From Brevibacterium picturae (GTDB taxonomy: Bacteria; Actinomycetota; Actinomycetes; Actinomycetales; Brevibacteriaceae): DNA of 64,000 nucleotides. The notes beneath the pieces are model-generated. The model did no database searches, was not told the origin of the DNA, and saw only the letters and a list, made by a program, of their open reading frames with translations. A program made the translations under genes and the position numbers. Within the stretch, counting starts at the first letter, position 1, and each line of letters opens with the position of its first letter. Location of the stretch: contig NZ_LT629739.1 of assembly GCF_900105045.1 (NCBI RefSeq), positions 1,860,001-1,924,000 on the forward strand, given 5' to 3'. Below are positions 50,217-59,489 of this stretch, one piece after another.

Positions 50217-50962
50217 GAGTCTCCCTCTTCGCCCGCAGATTCCTCGTCTCGCCTCCGTTCGGCACCCGACGCGATTGTGTCCGGTTCCTTTGCGTGAGAC
50301 TTCTCAGCCTTCTTGGCTTCTTTGGCCCTGACCCTCTCTTCCTTCTTCGCCTTCTTGGCCCTGACCTTCTCTGCACGGGAATTTGGGTCGCGTGGCCCCA
50401 TCCAGGCGACCACGAGCACTGCCCCGATACTGGACAGAAGCATGCCGATGATGAACCCGCCGAGGTTCACTCCGATCAGCGAGTAGACCGCGAGAACGAG
50501 TGCAATCAGACCATAGAACATGTGGTGCGTGGGCCGGAAGATCGCGAAGAGCCCCAGGAGCACCAGCGCGATCGGAATGACCGTGGCCTGCAGCCCCTCA
50601 ATGCCGAACTGAATCTTCATGTTTCCCAGGTCGAGCTGACCGGAGAAGAAGAGTTCGATTCCGCCGAGCACGACCAGCACACCGCCGATGAAGGGTCGCT
50701 GCAGATACCAGGTCCGGAATCCGGAAGACTGCTGAGCGCTGTCCCGATCCGAACCGTCATTGTCCTGTTCGGAGTGGTTCATGTTCTCCTGCTCGGAGTG
50801 GTCCGTGTCGGGCGTTTCCCGCTCAGCCGTTTCCCGCTCAGCGCCGCGACGGCTGCGCCGGGACAATGCCAATAGGCTGGTCCTGGTCCGCTGCTCGTCA
50901 GCCTGCTCGTCGACGGGCTGCTGTTCGACGGTTGGCTGATCACTCGTTGCTGCTTCCTTCAT
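50213..50962 (-). CDS. DUF6114 membrane protein
   Basis: A ~249-residue protein. An N-terminal acidic, Gln-rich cytoplasmic region of ~95 residues leads into four membrane helices (RPFIGGVLVVLGGIELFFSGQL ... ATVIPIALVLLGLFAIFRPTHHMFYGLIALVLAVYSLIGVNLGGFIIGMLLSSIGAVLVVAWMG), the DUF6114 region, and a Lys/Glu/Ala-rich charged C-terminal tail. The ATG at 50962 overlaps the DUF6230 stop; one at 50971 adds three residues. DUF6114 genes are typically paired with DUF6230 in actinobacteria. Function unknown. Confidence 0.72.
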   Translation of the reverse strand: MKEAATSDQPTVEQQPVDEQADEQRTRTSLLALSRRSRRGAERETAERETPDTDHSEQENMNHSEQDNDGSDRDSAQQSSGFRTWYLQRPFIGGVLVVLGGIELFFSGQLDLGNMKIQFGIEGLQATVIPIALVLLGLFAIFRPTHHMFYGLIALVLAVYSLIGVNLGGFIIGMLLSSIGAVLVVAWMGPRDPNSRAEKVRAKKAKKEERVRAKEAKKAEKSHAKEPDTIASGAERRRDEESAGEEGDS

Positions 50963-51576
50963 CAGAAGCACTTCTCGGATCCGTCGGTCATCTCCAATGA
51001 CATGTCCTTGAGGGTGAATACCGAAGCCTGGGTGCTCCAGGCTCTCTGCTCCAGTTTATCGATCGAAATCGTGTCGGAGTCCTGGGCGAAGTCGCCCTTG
51101 GTTCCCTTGGCTTCGGTGTTGACCTCGGATGCATCGACGCCGATCCGGATATTCTTGAACTTCGCGTCTCCCATGAGTTCGGTCATACCGATCTGCAGGC
51201 CTGTCGCGGATGCTGGTTCCTCGCCGCCGCCGGCCTTGATGAGCAGGCCGACCTTGCCGAGTGGAGTCTCCGTGACCACCGACTGGCAGAGATCCGCGAG
51301 CGTGGCTTTCTCGATATTGGCGATCACGACCTGGTGATCTTTGCCCTCGGTGCCCTTCGCGATTCCGCTGTACTGGGAGAATCCTTCTCCCTCGAGCTGC
51401 GAGGAGCTGATCTGGAACTGACTTCCCGATACCGAGAATGAGACCGGTACGGCCCCCTGGGCGACCCCGCCCATCAGCGCTGCGGAGACGATGCCCGCTG
51501 GGATTCCGACGAGCGCAATGCGTCCGGCATGCGAGGAACCGATCTTGCGGAGATTGCGAAACTTCGGGAACTTCAT
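50962..51576 (-). CDS. DUF6230 secreted protein
   Basis: A 204-residue exported protein: a twin-basic N-terminus and hydrophobic segment (RIALVGIPAGIVSAALMGGVAQGAVPVSFSVSGSQFQIS), then a beta-rich domain with ADLCQSVVTETPLGKVGLLIKAGG and a C-terminal EKCF. It matches DUF6230, sometimes annotated as a cholesterol-esterase-like protein without biochemical basis. The ATG at 51576 has AGGAGG. It is the first of three overlapping genes, so the products likely work together at the envelope. Confidence 0.72.
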   Translation of the reverse strand: MKFPKFRNLRKIGSSHAGRIALVGIPAGIVSAALMGGVAQGAVPVSFSVSGSQFQISSSQLEGEGFSQYSGIAKGTEGKDHQVVIANIEKATLADLCQSVVTETPLGKVGLLIKAGGGEEPASATGLQIGMTELMGDAKFKNIRIGVDASEVNTEAKGTKGDFAQDSDTISIDKLEQRAWSTQASVFTLKDMSLEMTDGSEKCF

Positions 51577-51954
51577 TGGTCCTCCTGGCGACATCGACTG
51601 CTGTGTCCGAGTCGTGGTTGTGACGTATGTTACTGGCAGGTGTTACTAGGGAGTATATCGGTCATGGACGTCGAGTCAACACTTCGATGAGACCCATTTC
51701 CATGCCATCGCCGACCGAGGGGTCTTGCCCCGCTGAAAATCCCCCAGGGACCATTCGGCACCGATACGCAGGCGGTACACGGTTGAATCCCTGGTCAACC
51801 AGGATGTTTTCACCAGCAACAGGGCTTGCGGAAACGAACAGGCGGTCAAGTCAACGGTACGCTCTGAGAGGCCATGTGAATTCGACGGCCATTCTATGCA
51901 GCGATCAGATCTCTCTGTGTACGCGCGTGTCGCACCTGTGCATGCCTCGACAGT
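51577..51954. other. Intergenic region between the DUF6230 operon and the AGCS symporter gene
   Basis: No supported gene. The region upstream of DUF6230 holds two GTAAC motifs spaced ~15 bases (minus strand, near 51625-51650), a possible operator. The rest may contain the 3' end of the symporter transcript. Confidence 0.35.
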
Positions 51955-53685
51955 TCAGCCCTCCCGCTTCGCCCGCTCCAATTTCTTGGCCTTGAGGGAA
52001 TCACGCACCTCACGCAGCTTGTCACGCTTGCGCCGGCGCCCCGCCTCGGCGGCTCTGATCTGCTCCGCAGTCGGTTCATGGTCGCCCATGCCGACCTGCA
52101 GTTCGGCCGGCGTGATCTCACGCATCACCCCGGCATCGATGCGTTTGCGCAGGCGCAGAACCTCCAGCCGGAGAATTCGCGACAGGAAGTACAGGCCCAG
52201 CAGGTTGGGGAAAGCCATGAGGAAGAAGATGGCATCGGAGAACGCGATGACGGATTCCAGTGACATGGAGGCGCCGACGATGACGGCCAGGATCCAGAAG
52301 ATCTGATAGGCCTTATCGGCCTTCCTCGAATTCCCCGTCAGATACCCCAGGGCCTGCTGGCCGTAGTATCCGTACGCGAGGATCGTCGAGAACGCGAAGA
52401 GCACCACACAGATCGTGAGCAGGATCGGGAACCATCCGGCCACCGTCGCGAACGCCTCGGAGGTCAGACCGATTCCATCCTCCGAGCTCGATCCGTAGAG
52501 TCCGGTGGTGATGATGGCCAAGGAGGTCAGAGTACAGACGATGACCGAGTCGATGAGCGGCTCCCACATCGCCACGAAGCCCTCGGTGGCCGGCTTCGTC
52601 GTCTTCGATGCTGCGTGGGCCATAGCCGCCGAACCGATGCCTGCGGCGTTCGAGAACAGGGCACGCTGAATGCCGACGATGGCCACACCGATGACGCCGC
52701 CGGTGAGACCGTCGGGGGTGAAGGCACCGCTGAACATGAGTGCGAAGGCATGCGGGATCTCGCCGACATTCATGATGAGGATGACGATGACGCTGAGGAA
52801 ATAGAGGATCGCCATCATCGGAGTCAGCCTCGACGTCCACAGGCCGATCTTCTTGATCCCGCCGAGGATGACCAGAGCCGTCAGCGTCGCGACGACGACG
52901 CCGATGAGCCACAGCTTGTCGGCCAGGAAGCTGCTGTCCCCGCCCGTGGCCTTGACCAGGATCGCCGCGGCCTGGTTGGCCTGAAACAGATTGCCCGCAC
53001 CGATGACTCCGATGACGGTGGCGATGGCGTAGAAGCCCGCGAGGAACTTGCCGAGCTTCGGGCGCCCGATCTCGGCCAGACCGTCGCGGAGGTAGTACAT
53101 CGGCCCACCGGAGACGGTGCCGTCCGGCAGGATCTTCCGATACTTCACGCCGAGGGTCGCCTCGGCCATCTTCACGGTCATGGCGAAGAAGCCGAAGATG
53201 ATGATCCACAGGGCGGCACCGGGTCCGCCGATGGTGATCGCGACAGCGACACCGGCAATGTTGCCCAGTCCCACCGTCCCGGAGAGTTCGGTCGCGAGGG
53301 CCTGGAAGCTCGATACCTGGCCCGGATCCGTTTTGCGGGTGAAGCGCCCGCGAATGATGCCGACCGAGTACTTCAATCCCCTGATGGGCTGGAAGCGCAG
53401 GTAGACGGTGAGGAAGACTGCGGCTGCCATGAGCCAGACGACGATGAGGGGTATGCCGACTCCGCCGACGGAGAGTTCGAAGAACACGACATTGCTGAAG
53501 GCTTGGGCTATCGGACCGATGAACGATTCGATCGCCTGGTCGATGCCCGAGGCGGCCGTGATGTCTGCTGCCGCCGGGATGTCGGCAGCAGGTGAGGTGA
53601 GCGTCGGCCGATCTGCATTGATCGGAAGGGTATCCAGGACAACGGTGTCGTGGATCTGGACGGAATTTTCAATTATGGGATTCAT
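51955..53685 (-). CDS. Alanine/glycine:sodium symporter (AGCS family)
   Basis: A ~576-residue amino acid:cation symporter. The AGCS signatures TELSGTVGLGNIAGVAVAITIGGPGAALWIIIFGFFAMTVKMAEATLGVKYR and GGPMYYLRDGLAEIG are clear, with ~11 helices. An N-terminal ~60-residue extension precedes the first helix and a Lys/Arg-rich tail follows the last. It imports alanine or glycine with sodium. The ATG at 53685 is preferred to a GTG two codons earlier; neither has a strong ribosome site. Confidence 0.87.
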   Translation of the reverse strand: MNPIIENSVQIHDTVVLDTLPINADRPTLTSPAADIPAAADITAASGIDQAIESFIGPIAQAFSNVVFFELSVGGVGIPLIVVWLMAAAVFLTVYLRFQPIRGLKYSVGIIRGRFTRKTDPGQVSSFQALATELSGTVGLGNIAGVAVAITIGGPGAALWIIIFGFFAMTVKMAEATLGVKYRKILPDGTVSGGPMYYLRDGLAEIGRPKLGKFLAGFYAIATVIGVIGAGNLFQANQAAAILVKATGGDSSFLADKLWLIGVVVATLTALVILGGIKKIGLWTSRLTPMMAILYFLSVIVILIMNVGEIPHAFALMFSGAFTPDGLTGGVIGVAIVGIQRALFSNAAGIGSAAMAHAASKTTKPATEGFVAMWEPLIDSVIVCTLTSLAIITTGLYGSSSEDGIGLTSEAFATVAGWFPILLTICVVLFAFSTILAYGYYGQQALGYLTGNSRKADKAYQIFWILAVIVGASMSLESVIAFSDAIFFLMAFPNLLGLYFLSRILRLEVLRLRKRIDAGVMREITPAELQVGMGDHEPTAEQIRAAEAGRRRKRDKLREVRDSLKAKKLERAKREG

Positions 53686-53805
53686 TCTCACGGGCGCTTG
53701 TTAGCGATTCGTCCGGAGGATCGGTCCGGCACCGGCGCCTGATGACAACCTAGCAAGAACGATGAAGCCTGTCAGCTGACGTTCAGCTTTCAACAACCCC
53801 AGAAG

Positions 53806-54540
53806 TCACCGGCGCTGGAGCCCGCGCAGGAAGTCGACGAAGCTGTGTGCGAGTGCCCGGTTGATTCTGACCAGCTCGGCATCCGCCTCGGCGACCTCGG
53901 ATCTGATCGAGTCATTGGTCTTGCCGTCGGGCAGCCGGAGCGGGTCCGAACTCAGCCACTGTGCGACTTGCGCGGTATCGGATTCGGGATGGAACTGGGT
54001 GCCCCACGCGAATTCGCCGACCCGGTAGCCCTGGACCGGGGCGTCAGATCCCGTCAGCAGGAGTTCGCCACCGTCGGGCAGCTCCATCTCTTCCTGATGG
54101 AAGAGGACCGCCGGAATCGTCTTTTCCCCCGCTTCCCTGGCAATGGCCGCGAACACGGGGTCCCTCTCCCCCGCCGAGGTGGTGTGCAGATCGTAGACTC
54201 CGATCTGCGGGCGCTGACGTCGGATGATCTCCGCCGAGGTGGCGGCGGCCAACAGCTCCCCGCCGAGGCAGATGTTGAAGCTGGGGAACTCCCCCGCAGC
54301 CGATCGCCGCAGCAGGTCCCTGACCTGGGGCAGCCAGGGATTGGCCGTATCCTCGAGTGGCCCAGCGGATCCGCCGAGGACGAGGAGCGCGGAGTAGCCG
54401 TCGAGCGCGGCAGGGATCTCATCGCCGAGGTAGGGGCGAAGGACATCAACCTCGGCGCCGGCCTCGATCAGCCACGTGCCGAACCGCTCGGGGCCCGCAC
54501 CCTTTTCGTGCTCGATGACAAGGATTCTCAATTCGCTCAT
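53806..54540 (-). CDS. Class I glutamine amidotransferase-like protein
   Basis: A ~244-residue GATase1 domain protein. LRILVIEHEKGAGPERFGTWLIEAGAEVDVLRPYLGDEIP, the nucleophile elbow FNICLGGELLA and GEFAWGTQFHPESD (His and Glu) form a complete triad. It resembles stand-alone GMP synthase-like amidotransferases that hydrolyse gamma-glutamyl amides. No partner synthetase is adjacent. An ATG at 54546 is an alternative start adding two residues. Confidence 0.82.
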   Translation of the reverse strand: MSELRILVIEHEKGAGPERFGTWLIEAGAEVDVLRPYLGDEIPAALDGYSALLVLGGSAGPLEDTANPWLPQVRDLLRRSAAGEFPSFNICLGGELLAAATSAEIIRRQRPQIGVYDLHTTSAGERDPVFAAIAREAGEKTIPAVLFHQEEMELPDGGELLLTGSDAPVQGYRVGEFAWGTQFHPESDTAQVAQWLSSDPLRLPDGKTNDSIRSEVAEADAELVRINRALAHSFVDFLRGLQRR

Positions 54541-54725
54541 GCTCACGATTCTCGCTCACTTCGGTTCGCGCTGCGCAATTCAACCACCGACGGCACTCGG
54601 TCCAACGCTCACTACTCAGGAAGACTGACCGGCGCACGAATAGAGGCCGCGCTCAACGATGACGTCGTTGAGCGCGGGCCCCCAAGTGCCGCCTCGGCGA
54701 GGGTGTGTGTTCAGCCGATCATGTT

Positions 54726-54767
54726 GTGTCCGACGGTGATGCCGTGTCCGATGGTGATGCCGTGTCC
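54726..54767. repeat. 18-bp tandem repeat beside the DUF2871 gene
   Basis: GTGTCCGAYGGTGATGCC occurs twice in tandem (54726-54743, 54744-54761), followed by GTGTCC, just past the stop of the DUF2871 gene. Confidence 0.75.
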
Positions 54768-54772
54768 ACTGA

Positions 54773-55231
54773 TCAGCTCGTGATCGATGCGGATGCGGTG
54801 CTCTGGTCGGCGGTAACGGACCGATCGGCGACGATGGCCTTCCGCAGGGTCAGGAACAACAGGACCATGCCGACGGAGAGTGCGATGTGTCCGAGTCCGG
54901 CGAAGCCGGCGATCATGGCGCTGGATTCCTGGCCGAGGACGGTGAGCATTCCGTGCCAGACCATCATGCCGGCGGTGAGGATGATGCCGGCGTTGTAGGT
55001 CCAGAAGAACCAGGAGAACATCTTCGTGCCTGAGAGGCCGAAGACCTTGTCGAGGACGAGGACGATGAGCAGAACGATGAAGCCGAGCGTCAGCAGGTGG
55101 GTGTGGACGACGCTGAGCTGGGTGAAGCCTCCTTCGGTGAAATCGTTGGCCTTGGTGAACTCCCGGTAGAACAGACCGGAGAGGACGCCGATGATCATGT
55201 ATGCGAATGCCGCGTTGAATATTTTCTTCAT
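54773..55231 (-). CDS. DUF2871 membrane protein
   Basis: A 152-residue protein with four helices: KIFNAAFAYMIIGVLSGLFYREFTKA, HTHLLTLGFIVLLIVLVLDKVFGL, WFFWTYNAGIILTAGMMVWHG and a last helix before a Ser/Thr-rich tail. Conserved His in VVHTHLLTLG and VWHG suggest haem or metal sites as in cytochrome-oxidase-like small proteins. The family function is unknown. The ATG at 55231 is close to an AT-rich promoter region. Confidence 0.72.
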   Translation of the reverse strand: MKKIFNAAFAYMIIGVLSGLFYREFTKANDFTEGGFTQLSVVHTHLLTLGFIVLLIVLVLDKVFGLSGTKMFSWFFWTYNAGIILTAGMMVWHGMLTVLGQESSAMIAGFAGLGHIALSVGMVLLFLTLRKAIVADRSVTADQSTASASITS

Positions 55232-55376
55232 GCTTATACTTCATCAAGATTCGGCCTGCGTATCCTGACCCAGAGGATTGAACTCTTATCCCAACTTTTG
55301 ATTGATGTTCGCCTTCACACCCTCACAACCCCCGATTTCGCGGGCTTGCGACGCTCTCGACCGCTAGCCTGAAAGC

Positions 55377-55862
55377 ATGGCCTTCGAGAATCTGTTCGCA
55401 AAGATCGACCGCATCGCGGGTGGCAGCAAGGCCGGGCTCCTCGTCCCGGCAGAAGGACTCGCCCATCCGAAGACGAAGCGCGCGTTCGCGTGGATCACGT
55501 GGCTGCTCATCGTCGAACTCGTCCTCGGCTTCGGTGCCGTCGTCGCAGCCGTCATCATCGCCCGCGCGGGCGAACCCGTGCCGTTCGCAGTCTGGATGCG
55601 CACTGTCGTCGTCCTCGGTATGACCGCGACCCTGTTCTACTTCTTCTGGCGCTCGACGAAGGGCTACTACTGGGGGTACCAGCGGCTGCGCCTCTTCGCC
55701 CAGATCTTCCCGGTCATCACCCTGGTCATGGCCGCCATCCCCGGCCTCTACCCGGTGTGGATGATCACCGAGCAGATCGTCTTCAGTCTCATCATGATCG
55801 GCGTCGGCGACTTCCTCACCGGCAATCACATGCGCGAAGTGTTTCGGAAACCGCAGAACTGA
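55377..55862 (+). CDS. Hypothetical four-helix membrane protein
   Basis: A 161-residue protein. A soluble N-terminus (~35 residues, LFAKIDRIAGGSKAGLLVPAEGLAHPKTKR) precedes four helices arranged as two pairs (RAFAWITWLLIVELVLGFGAVVAAVIIARAG ... WMRTVVVLGMTATLFYFFWRSTKG ... LFAQIFPVITLVMAAIPGLYPVWMITEQIVFSLIMIGVGDFL). I recognise no family. It is convergent with the deaminase gene 67 bases on, and divergent from DUF2871. Confidence 0.65.
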   Translation: MAFENLFAKIDRIAGGSKAGLLVPAEGLAHPKTKRAFAWITWLLIVELVLGFGAVVAAVIIARAGEPVPFAVWMRTVVVLGMTATLFYFFWRSTKGYYWGYQRLRLFAQIFPVITLVMAAIPGLYPVWMITEQIVFSLIMIGVGDFLTGNHMREVFRKPQN

Positions 55863-55929
55863 AGCCGAGCACGACCGGATCGGACACTGGGGCTGAGGCG
55901 GAAGCCGGGCCGGACACGGGAACTGCGTC

Positions 55930-57390
55930 TCACCCGGCCACGAGCTTGCGGGCCTCCTCCTGGTGGGCCGCGATGAGCGCCTCCTTGTCCAGCTGCACAC
56001 CGTCCCTGCCGATGGCATTGCCGTCCAGCACACGCCACTGACCGGCGACCATGACCCGATCAGCCTTCTCCGCTCCGCAGAGAACGAGGGCCGGAATCGG
56101 ATCGTGTGAGCCGGAGAAGGCAAGCCCGTCGAGCCGGAACATCGCCAGGTCCGCCTGCTTGCCGGCCTCGATGCGTCCGATGTCCGCCCGCCCCAGCGCC
56201 GCCGCGGAACCGCGGGTGGCCCAGTCGAGGACGCGGGTGGAGGTGACGTCCTCCGACCCGTAGCGCAGACGCTGAACATAGAGTGCCTGACGAACTTCGC
56301 GGATGAGGTTCGAGGCATCATTCGACGCCGAACCGTCGACCCCGAGCCCCACATTGACACCCGCATCTTCGAGTTCGACGGCCCTGGCGATGCCCGAGGC
56401 CAGGCGCATATTCGAAGTCGGACAATGTGCCACGGAAGCCCCGGCCTCGCCGAGGCGGGTGATCTCATCCGTATCGAAGTGCACACCGTGGGCCAACCAC
56501 GATCGGTCACTCAGCCACCCCACGGATTCGAGGTAGTCGACGGTGCGCAGGCCGAATCGTTCCCGGCAGAATTCTTCCTCGTCGAGGGTCTCTGCTAGGT
56601 GGGTGTGCAGGCGAACATCGAGTTCCTCGGCGAGGATCGCACTGTCGCGCATGAGTTCGGTGGTCACGGAGAAGGGCGAGCAGGGTGCGAAGCCGATCTG
56701 GACCTGCGCCCCGACGCCACGTTCGTGGTACGCCTCGACCAGGCGACGGGAGTCGGCGAGGATCACGTCCGGATCCTGCACAGTCTGCTGCGGAGGCAGT
56801 CCGCCGTCCTTCTCTCCCAAGGACATGGATCCGCGGGTGAGCATGGCGCGCATGCCGAGCTGTCTGGTCACCTCGACCTGGATGTCGATGGCATCGTCCA
56901 TCCCCGTCGGGAACAGGTAGTGGTGGTCGGCCGCGGTCGTGCACCCGGATTCGAGCAGTTCGGCCATGGCCACGGTGGTGGCCAGTTCGAGGGCCTTCGG
57001 TGTCAGGCGGGCCCACACGGGGTAGAGATTGGTCAACCAGCCGAACAGCGGCAGGTCCGCCACGGGAGCCCAGGCCCGGGTCAGGGTTTGGTAGAAGTGG
57101 TGGTGGGTGTTGATGAGTCCGGGAGTGATGACGTGCTGGCTCGCGTCGACCACCTCGGCGACGGCCTGTCGGCCTCCGGTGGGCTCACCGCCAGCGGAGA
57201 CAAGCTCGATGATCGTTCCGGATTCCGTATCGACGACGATTCCACCCGAGGCCTGCTTCGAATCCACATCGCGCCCGAGGTGGACGGCCATGGGATTGCG
57301 CAGCCACATCGTGGATCCGGTCGGGTTCCCGGCTGCTGGACAGCTGGCTGCTTGTCTGCTGGCTGCTGAGGAGCCGATTCCTGTGGTCAT
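55930..57390 (-). CDS. 8-oxoguanine deaminase-like amidohydrolase
   Basis: A 486-residue amidohydrolase of the guanine deaminase/TrzA type. Metal ligands are in VITPGLINTHHHFYQTLTRA, RLHTHLAETLDEEEFCRERFG, LAHGVHFDTDEI and GLGVDGSASNDASN. TRAWAPVADLPLFGWL matches 8-oxoguanine deaminases, which remove the amino group from oxidised or methylated purines. The ATG at 57390 has AAAGGCGG; upstream in-frame ATG at 57426 is less likely. It is divergent from a purine permease, supporting a purine role. Confidence 0.83.
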   Translation of the reverse strand: MTTGIGSSAASRQAASCPAAGNPTGSTMWLRNPMAVHLGRDVDSKQASGGIVVDTESGTIIELVSAGGEPTGGRQAVAEVVDASQHVITPGLINTHHHFYQTLTRAWAPVADLPLFGWLTNLYPVWARLTPKALELATTVAMAELLESGCTTAADHHYLFPTGMDDAIDIQVEVTRQLGMRAMLTRGSMSLGEKDGGLPPQQTVQDPDVILADSRRLVEAYHERGVGAQVQIGFAPCSPFSVTTELMRDSAILAEELDVRLHTHLAETLDEEEFCRERFGLRTVDYLESVGWLSDRSWLAHGVHFDTDEITRLGEAGASVAHCPTSNMRLASGIARAVELEDAGVNVGLGVDGSASNDASNLIREVRQALYVQRLRYGSEDVTSTRVLDWATRGSAAALGRADIGRIEAGKQADLAMFRLDGLAFSGSHDPIPALVLCGAEKADRVMVAGQWRVLDGNAIGRDGVQLDKEALIAAHQEEARKLVAG

Positions 57391-57795
57391 TGGTGCCGCC
57401 TTTCGGTGCTGAATCGGTCGAACCATCAGTTCGACCGCTGTGCGGCGACACGACTGGGGCGAATCGCCACCAGCTCAGGTTTCTCGGCGTCTGCTGCTCC
57501 GCCGTCCGATGCGGTCTGGGGAATTCGTGGAATACATCCCATAATCTGCACCTCGGGTGACACTGATTTGTCCCCCGAGGCATGCACCGGCAAGACTGCA
57601 CTCTAGCATGTGCGAGAGATCACGAAACGAAGTTGCCATCCTCGGACGATTCGCCTAGCATTTTGCGATAAGGAAACAACCTTTCGCATATTGGAAGTAT
57701 TGAAACCGATCCCTCACTTGCAGTCGACCACCCATATTGCCCATCCGGGCAGGGCCCGAGGCTGTCGCTCAGGGAAGAACTCAACGGAGAGATAG
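57391..57795. other. Divergent promoter region between the deaminase and NCS2 permease genes
   Basis: No gene. The part near 57650-57710 is AT-rich (TTTTGCGATAAGGAAAC) and likely holds the promoters. No purine riboswitch that I recognise is present. Confidence 0.4.
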
Positions 57796-59391
57796 ATGTC
57801 GGTATCGAAGCAGTCGCCCGAGAAGAACCGGTCCGATTCGGCCAATCCGGAAGATGAAAGACTTCCGGTCGGCACCTCATTCGCGTACGGCCTTCAGCAC
57901 GTACTGACCATGTACGGCGGCATCATCGCCGTCCCCCTCATCATCGGCAAGGCCGCCGGGCTCGATGGCGGTGGAATCAGTGTGCTGATCGCGTCATGTC
58001 TGTTCATGGGTGGTCTGGCCACCATCCTGCAGTCATTCGGCGTTCCGTTCTTCGGGTCGAAGCTGCCGCTGGTGCAAGGCGTCTCCTTCGCCGGCGTCGC
58101 CACCATGACGTCGATCCTCGCTGGGGGTGACGGGCTCCCGGAGGTCTTCGGCGCGGTCCTCGTCGCCTCGGTGATCGGCCTCATCGTCGCACCGGCGTTC
58201 GCGCTCATTGTGAAGTTCTTCCCACCTGTCGTCACAGGTACGGTCATCACGACGATCGGACTGTCCCTCATGCCGGTGGCTGCAGGCTGGGCGATGGGCG
58301 GCAACGCCGAGGCGCCCGATTACGGCAGCGGTCGCAATATCCTCATCGCCGTCGGCACCCTCGCCATCGTCCTCATCCTCAGCCGGATTCCCGTGGCGAT
58401 GGTCTCCCGCCTGTCGATCCTCCTGGCGATCGTCGTCGGAACGATCATTTGCCTCATCTTCGGCTGGGCGGACTTCTCCCACGTGCTCGATCGTGGCGTG
58501 TTCGCGTTCCCGGAGCCCTTCGCCTTCGGCATGCCGACGTTCTCCGCGGCGGCGATCATTTCGATGTTCATCGTCATCATCGTCACCTTCGCAGAGACCA
58601 CCGCAGACATCATCGCAGTGGGTGAGATCGTGAGGACGAAGGTCGACTCCAAGCGCATCTCCAACGGCCTGCGTGCGGACATGCTGTCTTCGGCCGTGTC
58701 CCCGATCTTCAACTCCTTCACCCAGTCGGCCTTCGCCCAGAACGTCGGGCTTGTGGCGATCACCGGGGTGAAGTCCCGCTTCGTGGTCACCGCCGGCGGT
58801 GTCATTCTCGTCATCCTCGGCCTGCTGCCTGTCATGGGCGGAGTCGTTGCCGCGATCCCCTCTCCCGTCCTCGGCGGCGCGGGCATCGTCCTCTTCGGCA
58901 CCGTCGCAGCATCGGGCATCCGCACCCTGTCCAAGGTGGAGTACGAGGGCAACCTCAACATGATTCTCGTCGCCGTCTCCTTGGCGTTCGGCATCATCCC
59001 CGTCGTCCAGCCCGACTTCTACAACTCCTTCCCATCGTGGGTCGGCATCATCCTTCACTCGGGAATCTCCTCGGCCACGCTCATGGCTGTGCTGCTCAAC
59101 CTGGTCTTCAACCACATCGGCGTCAAGAGCAAGGACCGCACCGATCGCTCGGTGTTCGTCGCGGGCACCGGTCGTGCCATACGCAGAGACGAGCTCGATC
59201 GACTCATCAACCATGAGGCGCTGCTTGCCGAAGGCGACACCGTCAAGGATGGGAAGATCGTCGACTGCAACGGGGAGGAGATCCCCGTCGTCTCTGACCA
59301 TCAGCACGAGAAGGTCGTCGAGGCGATCAACAACGGCGAGGCGCAGACTCAAGACGATGTGCGACGAGTGATCCGAGAGAACGAGGACTGA
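57796..59391 (+). CDS. NCS2 nucleobase:cation symporter (uracil-xanthine permease family)
   Basis: A 531-residue permease. FAYGLQHVLTMYGGIIAVPLIIGKAAGL, LPLVQGVSFAGVATM, TTADIIAVGEIV (the substrate-binding TADI-type motif) and QSAFAQNVGLVAITGVKSRFVV are diagnostic of NCS2 xanthine/uric-acid-type members. The C-terminal ~75 residues are charged and cytoplasmic. It imports purines. The ATG at 57796 has an ACGGAGAG site. It is divergent from the deaminase gene and ends at a strong terminator. Confidence 0.87.
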   Translation: MSVSKQSPEKNRSDSANPEDERLPVGTSFAYGLQHVLTMYGGIIAVPLIIGKAAGLDGGGISVLIASCLFMGGLATILQSFGVPFFGSKLPLVQGVSFAGVATMTSILAGGDGLPEVFGAVLVASVIGLIVAPAFALIVKFFPPVVTGTVITTIGLSLMPVAAGWAMGGNAEAPDYGSGRNILIAVGTLAIVLILSRIPVAMVSRLSILLAIVVGTIICLIFGWADFSHVLDRGVFAFPEPFAFGMPTFSAAAIISMFIVIIVTFAETTADIIAVGEIVRTKVDSKRISNGLRADMLSSAVSPIFNSFTQSAFAQNVGLVAITGVKSRFVVTAGGVILVILGLLPVMGGVVAAIPSPVLGGAGIVLFGTVAASGIRTLSKVEYEGNLNMILVAVSLAFGIIPVVQPDFYNSFPSWVGIILHSGISSATLMAVLLNLVFNHIGVKSKDRTDRSVFVAGTGRAIRRDELDRLINHEALLAEGDTVKDGKIVDCNGEEIPVVSDHQHEKVVEAINNGEAQTQDDVRRVIRENED

Positions 59392-59419
59392 ACTCCCTCA
59401 CGAGCCTCCCAGTCAGCTC

Positions 59420-59459
59420 GAGCCGCCGGTGATGCATGCGCATGCATCACCGGCGGCTC
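59420..59459. terminator. 40-bp perfect palindrome, bidirectional terminator
   Basis: GAGCCGCCGGTGATGCATGC (59420-59439) is followed directly by its exact reverse complement. It lies between the convergent NCS2 and HNH genes, 29 bases past the first stop and 30 before the second. It is the likely terminator of both. Confidence 0.75.
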
Positions 59460-59489
59460 TGCTTTCGGTACGGCTCTCCAGCTCAGGTG

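Noticed and set aside
52615..53595. Long acidic plus-strand frame opposite the AGCS symporter
   Set aside because: Charged low-complexity composition typical of an antisense shadow; the symporter on the other strand is clear.
57391..57795. Purine riboswitch before the NCS2 permease
   Set aside because: The conserved purine-aptamer loop sequences are not visible; the region looks like an ordinary divergent promoter.
58033..59352. Long minus-strand frame opposite the NCS2 permease
   Set aside because: Asp/Arg/Gly-rich shadow without start signals; NCS2 is well supported.
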